64,000 bases of DNA from Stenopsyche tienmushanensis (GCA_008973525.1 WACJ01000125.1:3100001-3164000); one strand, 5' to 3'; shown: positions 11,129 to 23,250, counted from the stretch's first letter. Numbers and translations are program-made. Notes: generated by a model not told the origin, from the sequence alone.

Positions 11129-11500
11129 ATGCCATCCGACGAGAATTCGGACAACCCCCCGTCCGGGCAGGGTCAGGCATCTTCAAATATGAATTAGGAA
11201 GACCCCTAGGTAATATTTCACATTAAGTTACACGGTAACAAAAACAAGGTGCCATTTAGTGCTATTATCCTAGATGAAGATATTATTAATTGTGTGGTGA
11301 AAGAGCAAAAAAGGGTGAAACCCGAGCAATTAGGGTTATCTCTGACCGAATTGATAATTATTACGATTAATGACATCGGGGATCATAACGCCCGGATCAT
11401 CGAAAAATATAGACGTTTGCCGGGATAATTCGAGAATAAGCTGATTCGGGCCGTTAAATATTTGTATAGGGAATTTATAATCCTTTCTTTATGCCGTTAA
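11129..11500 (+). pseudogene. Unidentified intronless open reading frame with three stops
   Basis: From the ATG at 11129 a single frame runs about 120 codons, interrupted only by stops near codons 23, 27 and 100 (the last at 11426-11428). It starts with a hydrophilic Ser/Pro/Gln/Asp/Glu-rich segment, followed by a region with plausible protein composition, including KVPFSAIILDEDIINC and NARIIEKYRRLPG. An uninterrupted frame with no frameshift suggests a decayed intronless gene, processed copy or integrated foreign sequence. I do not recognise it and assign no function. Confidence 0.35.
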
Positions 11501-12449
11501 ATGATTCTCAAATGTATCAGGAAATTTCGGAAACCCACAAATAAGACCTTTTCATTTTTACATTTGTCTGGATTTCTAATATAATTCACATTTGTAAAGC
11601 GATTTACAATTTTATTACTATGTTGCTTCATTGTCAATAATTGAAGTCGAGTTTTTTTAGTCCAAAAACTAAGTAAAATTAAGTATTTTCATATGAAGTG
11701 TCCGATTTTACACATTGCTTTTTTTTCCATTTGTTATTATTTTTTATGGTTTTATTGCCCTTTGCTTGGATCGATACCCTCTATTTCTTTCCAAGGTACT
11801 TGTTGACACTTTTGTTGTTTAAATTTGTCCGTTTAGTTTACCAGTTGAATTTAGGCTACAAGAAATCATCAATGGCAATGCCAGTTTTGTTTTAAAAGTA
11901 CTACGGAAACAGGATTTTCTCGGGATGTATTTGTTGCTAATGTATTTCTTATAGATTGATATCGTTCCCCAATTTCAAAAAAATGGGCTTTGTCGTAAAA
12001 GAGTTCTTGTGAACGACGAGATATTGACTGCTTCGGGGTATCCCGTACACTCTCACGCACAGCAGCGATGTTTTCAGCAGACCCTACGTTTCAATGACGT
12101 ATGGGTATTAGTTGATTATTTATCGAATTGGTTGAATCGAATTTGGCTACTAAACATCAAATAGTCGACTCTTTAGAACACATCGCATAATGTTTCTCGA
12201 ACGGTGTTTGATTATCTAAGCACATTATTTAAAATTATAAACTTTTATTATAATTTGTCATACTTTACTGAATAATTTTGGTTAAATTTAATACATATTG
12301 CTTTAACAATATGGTTGCTATAACCGTTAAAGTTTTGAGCGTCCATATTGAACGAGTAGATGCGAAAATTTAATAAATATCATACAATCTCATATAACTT
12401 TCACAATGCATTTTTAAAGTGTAATACAAAGAGAATTATGATCAGATGG
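11501..12449. other. Unrecognised AT-rich sequence
   Basis: Small frames only, no motif and no shared repeat. Confidence 0.4.
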
Positions 12450-12640
12450 TCAATGTGAAAATTTGTGCAATGTGGTTCAATGGAGCTGCTGGTGACTCAA
12501 ATTCCATGGTGACCAGGATTTTAAAAAACACACACTTTCGGGTAAAAACTATTAGTTTTCCATGATAAATTTGAGATATCATTTAATTTCTCCCCAAATC
12601 GTCTTAAGTGTATACATTGAATTTTTGGTCTAATGTATTT
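12450..12640 (+). repeat. Family C dispersed repeat, copy 1
   Basis: The block GTGGTTCAATGGAGCTGCTG, then GTGA.TCAAATTCCA, then a GATAAATTTGAG.TATCATTTA block recurs in the same order at 32335-32545. Class unknown. Confidence 0.6.
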
Positions 12641-12651
12641 TTTAATTTGCA

Positions 12652-12965
12652 TCCAACCCGCGTTCACACGGGTTGGATGGATGGATGGGGATGAACGGGC
12701 GTGCGGGAAGGACGTCCTCCCGCAGCCAAGGCTAACCGACGACTCCTCCCGACTCCCGCCTTCTACATGTCACCACCCAACCGGCAACGGTGGTATTGTA
12801 GGTGCAATGTCTCCGCAGCGCCACAGAAGATGGCGCTGTTAAAATAACACATTGTATCTAAAGAGAGACGGAAGATGTCTGGCGAACTAAATCTGTTTAT
12901 ATTAAGGAAAGATAATTCGTTCACGTTACGATATGATTTCAATCGTACGAAAATGGACATTGGAT
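12652..12965 (+). repeat. Family A LTR-like repeat, internally deleted copy
   Basis: It carries GCGGGAAGGACGTCCTCCCG, the AACCGACGACTCC block, the GATGGCGCTGTTAAAATAAC block and a decayed CACGTTACGATA end. The first third of the unit is largely missing. Confidence 0.75.
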
Positions 12966-15068
12966 ATCGTATTTGTTAATTAACAATACGTTTATTAAAT
13001 TATGATTGGTCCAGAGTTTTCACATTATCGTTGATGGTTTTTATTATGTGCATACATACATACATAACCTTGGTTATTTCAGGAAGCAAACCATCTTATA
13101 ATTCATTTTTATCCCTTTTCGCATTGCATTTTTGTAAGTCATCCCGAAGCCAACTAAAGTATTTATTTCTCGTAACCAATTATGAAAAGTCTAGACTTTC
13201 ACAAGAGCTGTTCTATTTATCCAAAGATAATTGTACTTTCCTTTGAAATATAATATTTTAGTTTTCTATAGGGTGCGACAGAGAAACTAGCTTATTTTAA
13301 AAATGAATAACACAAACACTGCATGAAATATGAGTTTAATTATTATGTTACAGAAAGGCTTTTAAGGATTTTATTTATTGTATTCAATCAAGGAGATTCT
13401 TCTATTGTAGATTGCCTGGAAGATCACAAAATTGATTGTCTAACTTGCTCGATGTTTTCGGGTGTCCTGGCGGTTTTTGAACCTCCACAGGTTTTCTTTT
13501 TGCACATCACTAGTTTTCCTAAAACTGTTCACCAATTAAATAAACGATTTCCGATCAGAAACACGACTAGCGGGCGCGGTATTAAAGAGATTCTTGAATG
13601 TGCGTCGCGATAATTAAAAGATCGCTTGAAAAGTACGCCTCTAAGGCGAACTTACGTTCGTCTCTTATTCTACTAAACATACATGAAAAAAAGTTAAATC
13701 CTGTTCTTTTAAATAAGTCAAATAGGACGTTCTACTGGGAATCTCGGATGCCTTTTCAAGCTTATCCTTGATTCTTATTAATGAAATACTTGGATTTTTA
13801 TAAATAATTTTCTGACGTCTTTTTACTATTTGGAAACAATTTATCCACTAGGTTCGAGAGCATATAAATCAGAAAAGTTTGGGGAGCTCCTTGCTATCGA
13901 TGAAAACCTGTTTTAATATGGAACAGGCCATAAGTTAGTGGAATATAAGTTCATTGATGGCCCCATCATGATATATTTTCCGTTTGTAAAATGTGCGCGG
14001 TTGCGAAATATCGCCATTATCATGTTTGTTTCGGGATATCGCCGGCTCAGCAATCGGATAAATCTCCATTTGGCGGTCATAAAAGTCTCTTTGGTCCAAA
14101 TGATGGGGCAGAATGGAAGCCTTCCACAAAGTCTACAGGTCCGCGCACTATATCACACCCCCTTCCTCGTAATCACCGTTTGATTTGATTGCTTTTGCTT
14201 CCCATTGAAATTATGGTTTCCTTTAACCTCTCCTTATTCCGGACGACAATTTCGAGCCTGAATCACCGAGCACTCTTTCCAATTCGGCACGAGGGTGACT
14301 CAAAGGTCTCCGAAGAATAGGGGAGAGATTGGACGCCCTGGGAGGAAGAGAAAGGAAAATATTTTCTTTGCAATCTCCCTCTTATATATACGGAAGCAAA
14401 CAAATCTGATAAAAAAAATTGATTCGTCTGATAGAAACCGCTAGGTGATTCTTTTTTATTAGTCTTAATTCATTTTTACGTGAAAAATATTATTTTGCAC
14501 ATTAAGATATTGCGAGTCACATGTGAATATTTACTGAAAATGATTGCGTTATTTACCTTTGAGCCGCAGAGATACCGAGTTGCATCCCGCCTTCAGGATG
14601 TATGCACACGCACCTAGGTTTGCTCGCTATTGGTTACGGGACTATAAGCAAGTCTGTGGGAAGAACGCATCTTCCTGCGGCCAAGACTATTGGTCGACTA
14701 TCCGTTATTCTTCTCTACGCATTACCATTCCATACCAACCAAACGTCTCGCAAAACAAATTCCGCACACAAACAATAGTTGTGTTAATGTAAAAACCTTC
14801 TTAGATACACACTCAATAACTCATCAAAATTTCATCGCAATCGAATGAACGATATAGAAATGTATACCTAGCAAACCTACTGCACGACAGCCGACACAAA
14901 TTAATTTTTATTTATATAGAATTTAAATTTGTTTGATATAGAAAAAATATCTAAATACTTATAAGATTAAAAAAAAGTTTGGGTTTGAACGAGAAAAAAG
15001 TATTAGGACATCATCTTGGATGATATTAGCGATTTGAATTTTTATAAACTAACTGTACATTTTTATAA
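12966..15068. other. Mostly unrecognised sequence
   Basis: At 13269-13310 GGGTGCGACAGAGAAACTAG resembles 50792-50815, suggesting a shared transposon end. Frames at 13323-13613 and 13935-14188 are open for up to 96 codons but show no known motif. At 14673-14697 a CCTGCGGCCAAGAC..TTGGTCG block recurs at 34338 and 51064. Confidence 0.4.
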
Positions 15069-15799
15069 ACACTTGGGTCTATTTTTATGCGATAGATACG
15101 TTTCACGGGGAATCGCATTTGAAAAAATCGCATAAAAAAGACGCATTTTTAAAAATCGTGTAACTTCAAATCAATGCCATAGAATGTACCAAAAATCGCA
15201 TAAAAAAGTCTTGCGACGATTTAAACATTGTTTTTTTTAACTTTTTTTTTATATGTCAGTCAAGGGGGGCAGGACTTTCTTTCACTTCAATATCGTCTTC
15301 TGTTTCTTCGCTGCCATATCAAACCAATAATATCATCTTTATTTAAGGGAGTATCCTCAAGTAATTCATCGATATCATTTTAAGAAAAAGCATCAAAGCT
15401 TTCTCCACCAAATTTATTTGCCAAAGTAATGATTTCAGCTGACAATATCGAAGTTTTTATTATTTCTTCATCTGTAACACATTCGGAACAAACTTCTTTC
15501 TAAAAATTTATGTTCTTAATATAATACTTTTTAAAATTTGAAATATTGCCCTGATCTATTGGCTGAATTAAGCATGTCGTATTTTGTGGAAGAAACACTA
15601 ATTTCACATTTAGATGTTCTAAATATGGATAACTTAAACGGTTGTAACTTGCATTAGCGTTCATTTAATTTTTTTATGCGCATTCGCATAAAAAAAGCGT
15701 TATCCTCTATATAAAAATGAGGGATAGGTTCCAATATTTTTGAAAACCGCATAACTTCAAAATCGCATAAAAATGATCCGCATAAAAACAGACCAGGTT
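15069..15799 (-). mobile_element. pogo/Tigger-like DNA transposon remnant
   Basis: The ends are inverted copies: GGGTCTATTTTTATGCG at 15075 and, on the - strand from about 15795, TGGTCTGTTTTTATGCG. Subterminal regions on both sides repeat AAATCGCATAAAAA-type motifs. The interior carries a transposase remnant on the - strand. A similar subterminal piece lies at 43564-43600, and a weaker one at 46020-46110. At about 730 bp it is shorter than a full-length element. Confidence 0.7.
15500..15661 (-). pseudogene. pogo/Tigger-type transposase fragment
   Basis: A 53-codon frame contains NASYN, then KLVFLPQNTTCLIQPIDQG, then SNFKKYY. The family signature is a catalytic DNA(S/P) motif, then VFLPPNTTSLIQP(L/M)DQGVI and FK.YY. 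Here the residue expected to be the catalytic Asp before NAS reads Ala, so the enzyme would be dead even if intact. A stop ends the frame at 15500. The N-terminal DNA-binding part is not seen. Confidence 0.85.
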
Positions 15800-16608
15800 A
15801 TGATTTGGACCAAAGCAATTGTCGATGAATTTTTAAAAGATTATCATAAATATTTTTTACTTTAAAAGATTTTTACAAAGAACGATTTTTCACTCTATTT
15901 AGCGATTAATGAGCTTTAGAGCACAAAGCCCAATTCAATGTTTATGTCTATATATAATATAACTTAAATTATGGTATTGGATTAATCGAAGATGAGATGA
16001 TGCGTAAGAATCATATTTTGATGAGATGTAAAGCGCTCTTTGTTCAGCTTGTGATTGATGGATGATAATTTCCGGCTGCCGTTGCGCACTTGTCCGCCAA
16101 TCTTTCTAAGCAATTTTGATTGGTCTTTAATGTATTCGATATTGATCTTAACACTGGTATAGTTTGTCTGTACATTGACCTCAAAAAATATATTGATCCA
16201 ACACAATACTCAATATGAGACAATGCACATGACGCAATATCAGTATTATATCCATACTTCCAAAGCAGAACACTTCAGCTTATTTATTCGCTTTATTTTA
16301 TTGACCACAATTCCAGACATGTCCATTTACCGCAGACACAAAAAGGATAAATTGAAGGAGTGCGACAATATTTCGTAATTAACCAGAGTGAGTTCAGATA
16401 CTTTCGAATGTAATTAGTCCACGTCCATTTATAATAATTATAAATAAGTGATTCCATGGGTTTATGGTGAAATAAATGTATTTTCCGTGCAGTTTTCATG
16501 GTATTATTTTGATGAATTTATAAAATAATTTTCAATGGTATTTTGCGAAGCAAAGCGCTACCACACGCCAGTTCCCTGAAAGTTTTTTTCGGATTAGAAG
16601 ACGTAACT
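15800..16608. other. Unrecognised AT-rich sequence
   Basis: No motif, shared repeat or long frame is seen. Confidence 0.4.
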
Positions 16609-16881
16609 TTATCGATATTTTTCGACCATTTTTCTTACGGTATCCTTCTTACCGCACGCTGAAAGGGCTTTGAAGGAGTCAGGATATAAATTCAAAGCCT
16701 CTTTTACCGCAGGGTCATCGAGATACCTGCGATCATGGCGCTTCTTTACATCCACCTTTTTCAAATTAATGGTGACATTTTTTATTATATTCACGGCCGA
16801 TCTTATTTTGTGAGCTTTGTGTCGGGGTATGAAATCTTTATATCGCACGGGAAGCAGGACATTTTTCTTTCATGCGGGCGC
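16609..16881 (-). CDS. Open frame of unknown identity, possibly a decayed gene fragment
   Basis: The - strand is open for about 90 codons with no in-frame ATG at its start; the frame begins after a TGA near 16882. The translation is basic and balanced, unlike the A/T-driven frames around it. It includes KKRHDRRYLDDPAVKEALN and ends DTVRKMVEKYR before a TAA. No domain is recognised. It could be an exon, a gene remnant or a chance frame. Confidence 0.25.
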
Positions 16882-17149
16882 ACGCGTATTTGGATGTATT
16901 TAAATTCGCGTGCAAAGGGCGGCTGAAAGAACATCTGAAAAGTCAAACATAATCAACCTAATGATATATAATTCCAAAAAGCCGCCAAATTTCGAAGCGT
17001 GTTTTTTGAATTTTTACAAAAGAGTGATCAGATTGCGAGACTTCAATGACGAGTCATTCTTTCAGACTTGTCTAAGAACTACGCCAGTTCAAAGAAGATA
17101 GAAATATAATGACATCTATTGGATCACAGTATCAGAGCTCATATCTTAA

Positions 17150-17437
17150 TGCATTAAAGCAGGGGGTGGAGGGCGAGGGCGCCCCCAGGCGGCTCCACGC
17201 TTCCCCGTGGTCATTATGTAGCCGAACGGATGGATGGGTGTAGACGGTCGTCGAACAGAAAGACTCTTCTTTAGCTACTTGTTTATTAGCCACGAGAGAG
17301 AGACAAATCTGGCTACAGGAAGGATGTCCTCCCGCAGCCAAGGCTAATCGTCGACTCCTCCCGACTCCCGCCTCTTACGCGTCACCACCCAACCGGCAAT
17401 GGTGCACGCACCAGAAGCGTTCGGTCTGTATTGCAGA
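17150..17437 (+). repeat. Family A LTR-like repeat, left half of a split copy
   Basis: It carries the GC-rich start, the CGAGAGAGAGACAAATCTGG block and GCAGCCAAGGCTAATCGTCG. It is interrupted at 17437 by a hAT element and resumes at 18333. Confidence 0.85.
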
Positions 17438-18332
17438 CAGGGCCGTAACAAGGAGGTGGAAAAGCAGGCTTGGGACGCAAAACGAAGAATACCGACCCGG
17501 TCGAGAGTTGCATATGGTTTTTTTTACTTGACCATTCTACTTCACGTGAGTCAACACTGATTGACTCTGCGTTTTTATAATATATATTAAACTGTCTAAT
17601 CACTCATTTCTTTGTAATCGCTTGAGCATTGGACCGACCCTGTCGGCATAAAGCCGCAATGAAATAAAGATAACAATATTTCCGACCGATTGTAAAAATT
17701 AAACAACCCATCCGATTAGTCTTCTTCGGATAACTTAATTTTTTGATGAGAGTTCGTAATCGTTAGGCGGACATGATCGGGTATGGCGTCCGATCACGAG
17801 GCGCTCCGAATTATATAGCGGTCCGAAAAGCGGACCGAATGGGCATACAAACCACTCCGTCCGCTTTTAGGGCATTTTACGGCATTTTATACGATCTGTA
17901 CGATCACGGAATCAACATAGAGTCTAGAGATACGACTTTAACCCTTTGGCTTTGGGTTGTTTAAATGCAATGCTAGATATTGGTGACTAATTTAACAAAA
18001 AAGGCGAATTATTAAAAAAAATCTTTCTAAAACTTATCATTTTATATTTCTTAAAGGAACAAAACAATTGTTGAAGATTGAAAATTATATATGGGGAGCA
18101 TAAAAATTTTAGAAATATTAAGGTGGGGCATGACCTAAAAAAGGTTGGAAAACACTGGTCTAGACATTGCTATCATAGTATTTTTTTTACAACAGTAACC
18201 GCCATCTATACGTGAGGTCGGGTACTTTTGGGACTATCTTGAACATTAAAAAATAAATTGAATTTCCGGGAGGTCTGGGGGGCGGAAGTTACATACTTGC
18301 CACGGGCACATTACACCCTTGTTACGGCTCTG
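17438..18332. mobile_element. hAT element of 895 bp inserted in a family A repeat
   Basis: The termini are CAGGGCCGTAACAAGG at 17438 and, inverted from 18332, CAGAGCCGTAACAAGG (15 of 16). The flanking octamers are ATTGCAGA (17430-17437) and GTTGCAGA (18333-18340), an 8-bp target duplication with one mismatch, as expected for hAT. No transposase is recognised. The interior holds the module shared with 6895-7046 and a nested 228-bp hAT element. Confidence 0.9.
17930..18157. mobile_element. Small hAT element nested inside the 895-bp hAT
   Basis: Its right end, read inverted from 18157, is CAGTGTTTTCCAACCTTTTT, a typical hAT terminus. The left end (ATACGACTTTAACCCTTTGG) is diverged. The flanking octamers GTCTAGAG (17922-17929) and GTCTAGAC (18158-18165) match at 7 of 8 and contain TCTAGA, the core preferred by one branch of hAT elements. 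Confidence 0.7.
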
Positions 18333-18340
18333 GTTGCAGA

Positions 18341-18495
18341 TGCAATGTGTCCACAACGCCACAGAAGATGGCGCTGTTAAATTAACACATTGTGCCTAAA
18401 GAGAGACGGAAGATGTCGCTGTTAATCTAGTGAATTAAATCTGCTCAGATTATTGCGTTAGGAATATTAATTCGTCCATGCTACACATCATTTCC
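18341..18495 (+). repeat. Family A LTR-like repeat, right half of the split copy
   Basis: It resumes with GCAATGTGTCCACAACGCC, GATGGCGCTGTTAAAT and TAAATCTGCTCAGATTA, and ends CATGCTACA. Together with 17150-17437 it forms one copy that predates the hAT insertion. Confidence 0.85.
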
Positions 18496-19852
18496 AACGG
18501 TGTCAGATCCAAAAATCTCCCTTTGAATTTGTCACTTTTAATAAAATGATTCAAACTATATCGATTCATTGTTTTCTCGAAATTTTGTAATACAGAACAG
18601 CTTAAAAAAATATTTTAATATATAAAATTATTGAAAAAATAAAAAAAAAATCAAAAATAAAACAGATTATTATTATATTATTTACTTCTGTTACAGTCTT
18701 TATATCAGATAATAATATTGCTGATTGGCATCAAAAGGCTTTTAAACGCAGCTTCAATTTTTACAACTTCACACTGCACCCAAGAACAATTTTTAGTACG
18801 TACAAAGGCTATTTATTTTGAAACTTTCGGCTTTATCTAAGCAAATTTTAAATGTCTAATATATATTTTTCCCGGTCAAATTTTTCAGACACGTGCCGCG
18901 TTTATTTCGCCCATGAAACTTTCTCAGATTGATCGCTCCTCATTGGAAGTGATAATATGATGGCTCCCGGGAATAGATTTACCTTCCATAAAAGCAGGCT
19001 GGATTTGATTTAATTGGTCCTTTAGACAGGCAATCATTCGGGACAGCTGTCATTTTATTGTTTTATCGTAAATTGAGGTTATTATCAGAGCAGCTGCTAC
19101 TCTGATCCCCATCATTATTCACCATTAAAACATTTAAGGCGCCCCCGCTCCGGCCGTAATTTAAAGAAGTTCACCACAAAAGTATGCACGTTTCTTTGCT
19201 AAGATCTACCATCATCAATCTTACTTACGCTAATATTTGAATTTTGAAGTATCACTCCAGAAATCCCATCAGTATAAATTCTGGGCATTAAATACATACA
19301 GATACAGCCTTGCCCAAAAAACTAAACACTTTCGTATTTCCACCCTATCTAAAAAAATATTGACGATAAAAAACATGAACCACGCTTTGAATAGTCTTGA
19401 GGGTTTTATACAAAATTTAAAACATCTATAAAATATGCCAGTTGGATAGAAGTTAATGCAAACATAATATGTATTTTAATCGCGCTATTTTGTGTGATCG
19501 GTCGCTCAAGTGTTAATGACTCTATTTTGAATATTTTTTAACGTATTGAATTAAATTGATAATACATATCGTTCATATATGATCGTCAAGTTCGTGCAAT
19601 TCCAAATATAAATAGGGCAGATCTAATATAAAAACATAACTCTAATTACTTGATCAAATCTTGATATTTTTTCAGCTTTTTGGTTTAAAATTTTCAATAA
19701 GTTCATCGTTCGATTTATCAATCTTTTGCTTTCTCAATAATTCTGAAATACTGTCATCAATCCTATTAAATCAATACTTCAGATAATATTGTTATCAATC
19801 CAAATTTCAGCTTGCAATCTTATGGGACGTTTCTGCCTTATTGAGCTTAAAA
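18496..19852. other. Unrecognised AT-rich sequence
   Basis: No motif or shared repeat was found. A short frame at 19237-19431 has no recognisable content. Confidence 0.4.
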
Positions 19853-20108
19853 GTAATGTTTGACATCATAATTTGAATAAATATTATTCTATTAAAGATA
19901 CAAGCAGTGGCATTGTAAATTATGTACTATGAAGTGTTGCCCACAACGTGTGCGGGTATACTATCTCGTGATCACTCGAATATACCCGCAGCATGTGAGG
20001 GCATTTTCATCAAAAGGTTAAGTCATTACTATGAACTTATTTTAGCTCATCTCTTCCTATATATGATATTTGCCATGAATCCAGACTGGTATTTCCAGAT
20101 TTAATTAT
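19853..20108 (+). repeat. Hairpin-bearing dispersed element, copy 1
   Basis: About 250 bp that recur inverted at 23003-23250. Shared landmarks are GTAATGTTTGACATCATAAT, GCCCACAAC, a GCGGGTATA...TATACCCGC hairpin at 19952-19989, and CCAGATTTAATTATT at the end. The 60-codon frame at 19922-20104 is inside it and probably not a gene. Confidence 0.75.
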
Positions 20109-20594
20109 TACCGTATAAACCCACTTATCTGTTAGGACCGTCGCAGCGTGTATGAAGCTTGTACATAAATAAATAAACTACTGTCGATAGCACACAATAT
20201 TCGGTAATTTCTTCAAGTAAATATAAACAATATCTTATATACTAGATATTTTCAAGTTAAAAAATATATTTATTGATTGTAAATTTATAACCTTTAGTAG
20301 AAGTAAATATTATTCATGTATAATGCTTATTTAACCCATTCAGCAGTGAGCTTATTTAAAATCATCATAAACTTTGATGCTATATTTGCTTGTATGCCAC
20401 TTATCATCCGTACAAATCCACTTATCTGTTAGGACCATCGCAGCGTGTATGAAGCTTGTACATAAAATAAGTAAACACTGTCGATAGCATACAATATTCG
20501 GTAATTGATTCGAGTAAATATAAAAATTGAAAATCGATTCATTATATCGTTCACATATCATTATTAGTCGATAAATTTGGGTTAACGATCTATA
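20109..20594 (+). repeat. Family E insertion with an internal 115-bp direct duplication
   Basis: The block from CCACTTATCTGTTAGGACC to CGGTAATT occurs at 20118-20215 and again at 20413-20505, about 295 bases apart. The insert separates CCAGATTTAATTATT (20094-20108) from CTTGGGATGTACGCAAGATA (from about 20600), which are close together in the copy near 23.0 kb. A related inverted stretch lies at 40690-41020. Confidence 0.65.
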
Positions 20595-20818
20595 CAACCT
20601 TGGGATGTACGCAAGATACTCTATCTGTCTCTGTTTCTTTTCATTCTTAACGCGCAAGGCTCAATATTCTCTTTCTGAGTCACTGGAATTCGGATACAAC
20701 ATTGTGTCTTACTTCTTTTTAATAAATAAGGAATAAAATTTTCTAAATTATGCTACAAAGTTAGTATTTTAATACAAATGAAAACATTTAAAAAAATCAT
20801 AAATGAATCACTCGGAGC

Positions 20819-21524
20819 TAGGGAATTTAATCCCGGGATCCCGGACACTTTTAGGTACTTAAGAATCCCGGGATTAGAAAACGTAATCCCGAAAATTTCG
20901 TGATTGAAATTTTTATCTAACAGAAATCGTACACCTAACCAACACGATGAAGGCTACTAAATCGAGACATTCCCGACGAAATCTGGACGCTTGGAAACAG
21001 TGGCGTAATTACCAATTGGCGAACTTAGGCGACGCCTAGGGGCAGTGACTGTCTAATCTATGTATACATATATAGCGTAGATGTATGTTTTTCAAATTGT
21101 TATATTTACCTTCCCCGCCGGTGATGTATTTACTACACCTCGACGAATAATGGGAATATCGATATGAAATATAATAGATACGGGGTTCAAAATTTTTGTA
21201 TTCCTCCGTAATATAATTACGAATCACATAAAAGTATTATAGGATGTAAGTATTCATCTGCAGCGACGGAAATAAATAATTTGTCGGGATACCGGGAATT
21301 TTGCGAGTTTTAGTCCGTGTCTCAGCAGAAAGGAATTTTATCAGTCACATTGATGTTGTTATACGAAAATGAGGGCTTTCGTGGTCATCAACTCGAATTA
21401 GCATTTAAATATCTGATGACGATACCTCATACCAATTTTTGATCAAATTTATCAATGTAATTTCTTAAAATATTGAAAATCCCAATCCCGGGATCGAAAT
21501 TTTGGTTCGGGATTGGATTCCCTA
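20819..21524. mobile_element. hAT non-autonomous element of 706 bp, complete copy
   Basis: Ends are TAGGGAATTTAATCCCGGG at 20819 and, inverted from 21524, TAGGGAATCCAATCCCG. Flanking octamers CTCGGAGC (20811-20818) and CTCGGAAC (21525-21532) form an 8-bp target duplication with one mismatch. Subterminal AATCCCGGGATTcpalindromes repeat on both sides. A near-identical copy is at 35007 and an inverted partial one at 48052. No transposase is encoded. Confidence 0.9.
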
Positions 21525-21532
21525 CTCGGAAC

Positions 21533-23002
21533 CAAAACTAAAAATCGGAATAAACATAATTTTCCCGGAACGAAAACTATTAACGAACCGAAATAAATAT
21601 TTGGAATTTGGAAAAAATAGTTTAGAATTTATAAGTTTATTAAGTGATAAATGATTTCTTGATCACTGATAGATTTACGTTCGATCATGGGATTTATATT
21701 ATATGAATAATTTTGGAGTACAAGCGTAATTGTGGCTAAATTCCAGACATAATCAAATAAAACAGCAACACGACTAATATCCTGGCTATAAAACAATTGT
21801 ATTCCAAAATTTCATACTCGAAATGAAATATAATTTGGTCTGCTTTGATTAGTTGTCAAATTGGCCGAATTCGCTCTAAGACGTTTTATTTAATTCAGTT
21901 CTTCGGTTAGACTGCGGTTTCATCAAGCATTTATGGCGCGATGCCGTATACTAGGAATCTTATCAGGGGTTGTTGATTGCGTTAATGATCCGGATTTGGG
22001 TGCGGATTCATCCCTAGTATTTTGGTTAATAAGCCATTGCTCCATTGTGGGGAGGCGAAAGGAAGCGCCCCGAAGAGTAAGTATTGTATCCTATGATGAC
22101 GTCACGACCGTTTTCAGCCCTTAAAATAAGCAATAAAACCCTTTGAAGTGGCATTGCTGTGCTAAAGACAAAGATGTTAAGGCTCCGATGGGCGTGCATA
22201 ATAGGCGCTAGGGCTGTAATTTCATGGAGCCCACTCAGCCTCACATTGTTTATTATTCATAATTATACAAAAATATTGCCGAAAATTTCGAGAAAATAAA
22301 ATAAACACAATTAATTCAAGACGGATGCCATTTTGATTTATAAATTTTAAAATTTGCTAATCTTGAATCATGGCCTCAATTAGCATCACATAGAAGAGAT
22401 TTATCTTAAGAGCCTTATTGATATGCCATAGGCTCAATATATAGCATTTCCGTTTATAACATTTTACCAAACACAGTGTGGTTAAACAAACAACCCAGTT
22501 TTCCGACTTAAGAGCTTAGGAGATGAATATCAAATGTTATACGGCCTTAATGCGAAAATCGTGCCTAATTGTATAGGAAGGACGCGTGAAAGCATCATCG
22601 TTTGTATAAGCCCTTGAACAAATATAATATAACGCGTATCGATATACATTTAAAGAAGGCAAATCGAAGATATAAATAACCTTTACCTTATATCGTCTTT
22701 AATATCAATTCTGAAATCCAAATGAAATGTAGTAATTTTCCAGGGTTAATGAGAAATTTCTTCGATTCTCCATAAGCGAATGTCATAGAAAAATCTTCCA
22801 GGGATATGCGTTGGGTATTAATTGCTTTTCACATATGGTTGATTTATGAGGGTCATACAAGATATAAGGTTACAACATTTATATAGGATTAAAATATACT
22901 TAAATGATACAAAAATTCACGCGCAATGGTCACACGACTATGAGAATGGAAAAAACAAAGATGGAGAGAGTATCTTGCGTACATCCCAAGGCGACTGGGA
23001 AT
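21533..23002. other. Mostly unrecognised; the end holds an extension of the 23.0-kb repeat
   Basis: Sequence at 22975-23002, inverted, matches CTTGGGATGTACGCAAGATA near 20600. The remainder shows no motif. Confidence 0.4.
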
Positions 23003-23250
23003 AATTAAATCTGGAAATACCAGTCTGCATTCATGGCAAATATTATATATAGGAAAAGCTCAAAAAAGTGCATAGTAATGGCTTTACCTTTTGATAAAAA
23101 TGCCGCACATGATGCGGGTATACTCTAGTGATCTATAGATAGAGTATGCCCGCAAACGTTGTGGGCAGCACTCCATAGTGCTTAATTTACAGTGCCATGC
23201 TTGTATCTTAAATATAATACTATTTATTCAAATTATGATGTCAAACATTA
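23003..23250 (-). repeat. Hairpin-bearing dispersed element, copy 2 (inverted)
   Basis: Inverted relative to 19853-20108. Its hairpin at 23114-23153 pairs GCGGGTATACTCTA with TAGAGTATGCCCGC, a 14-bp stem with one mismatch, better than in copy 1. Confidence 0.75.
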
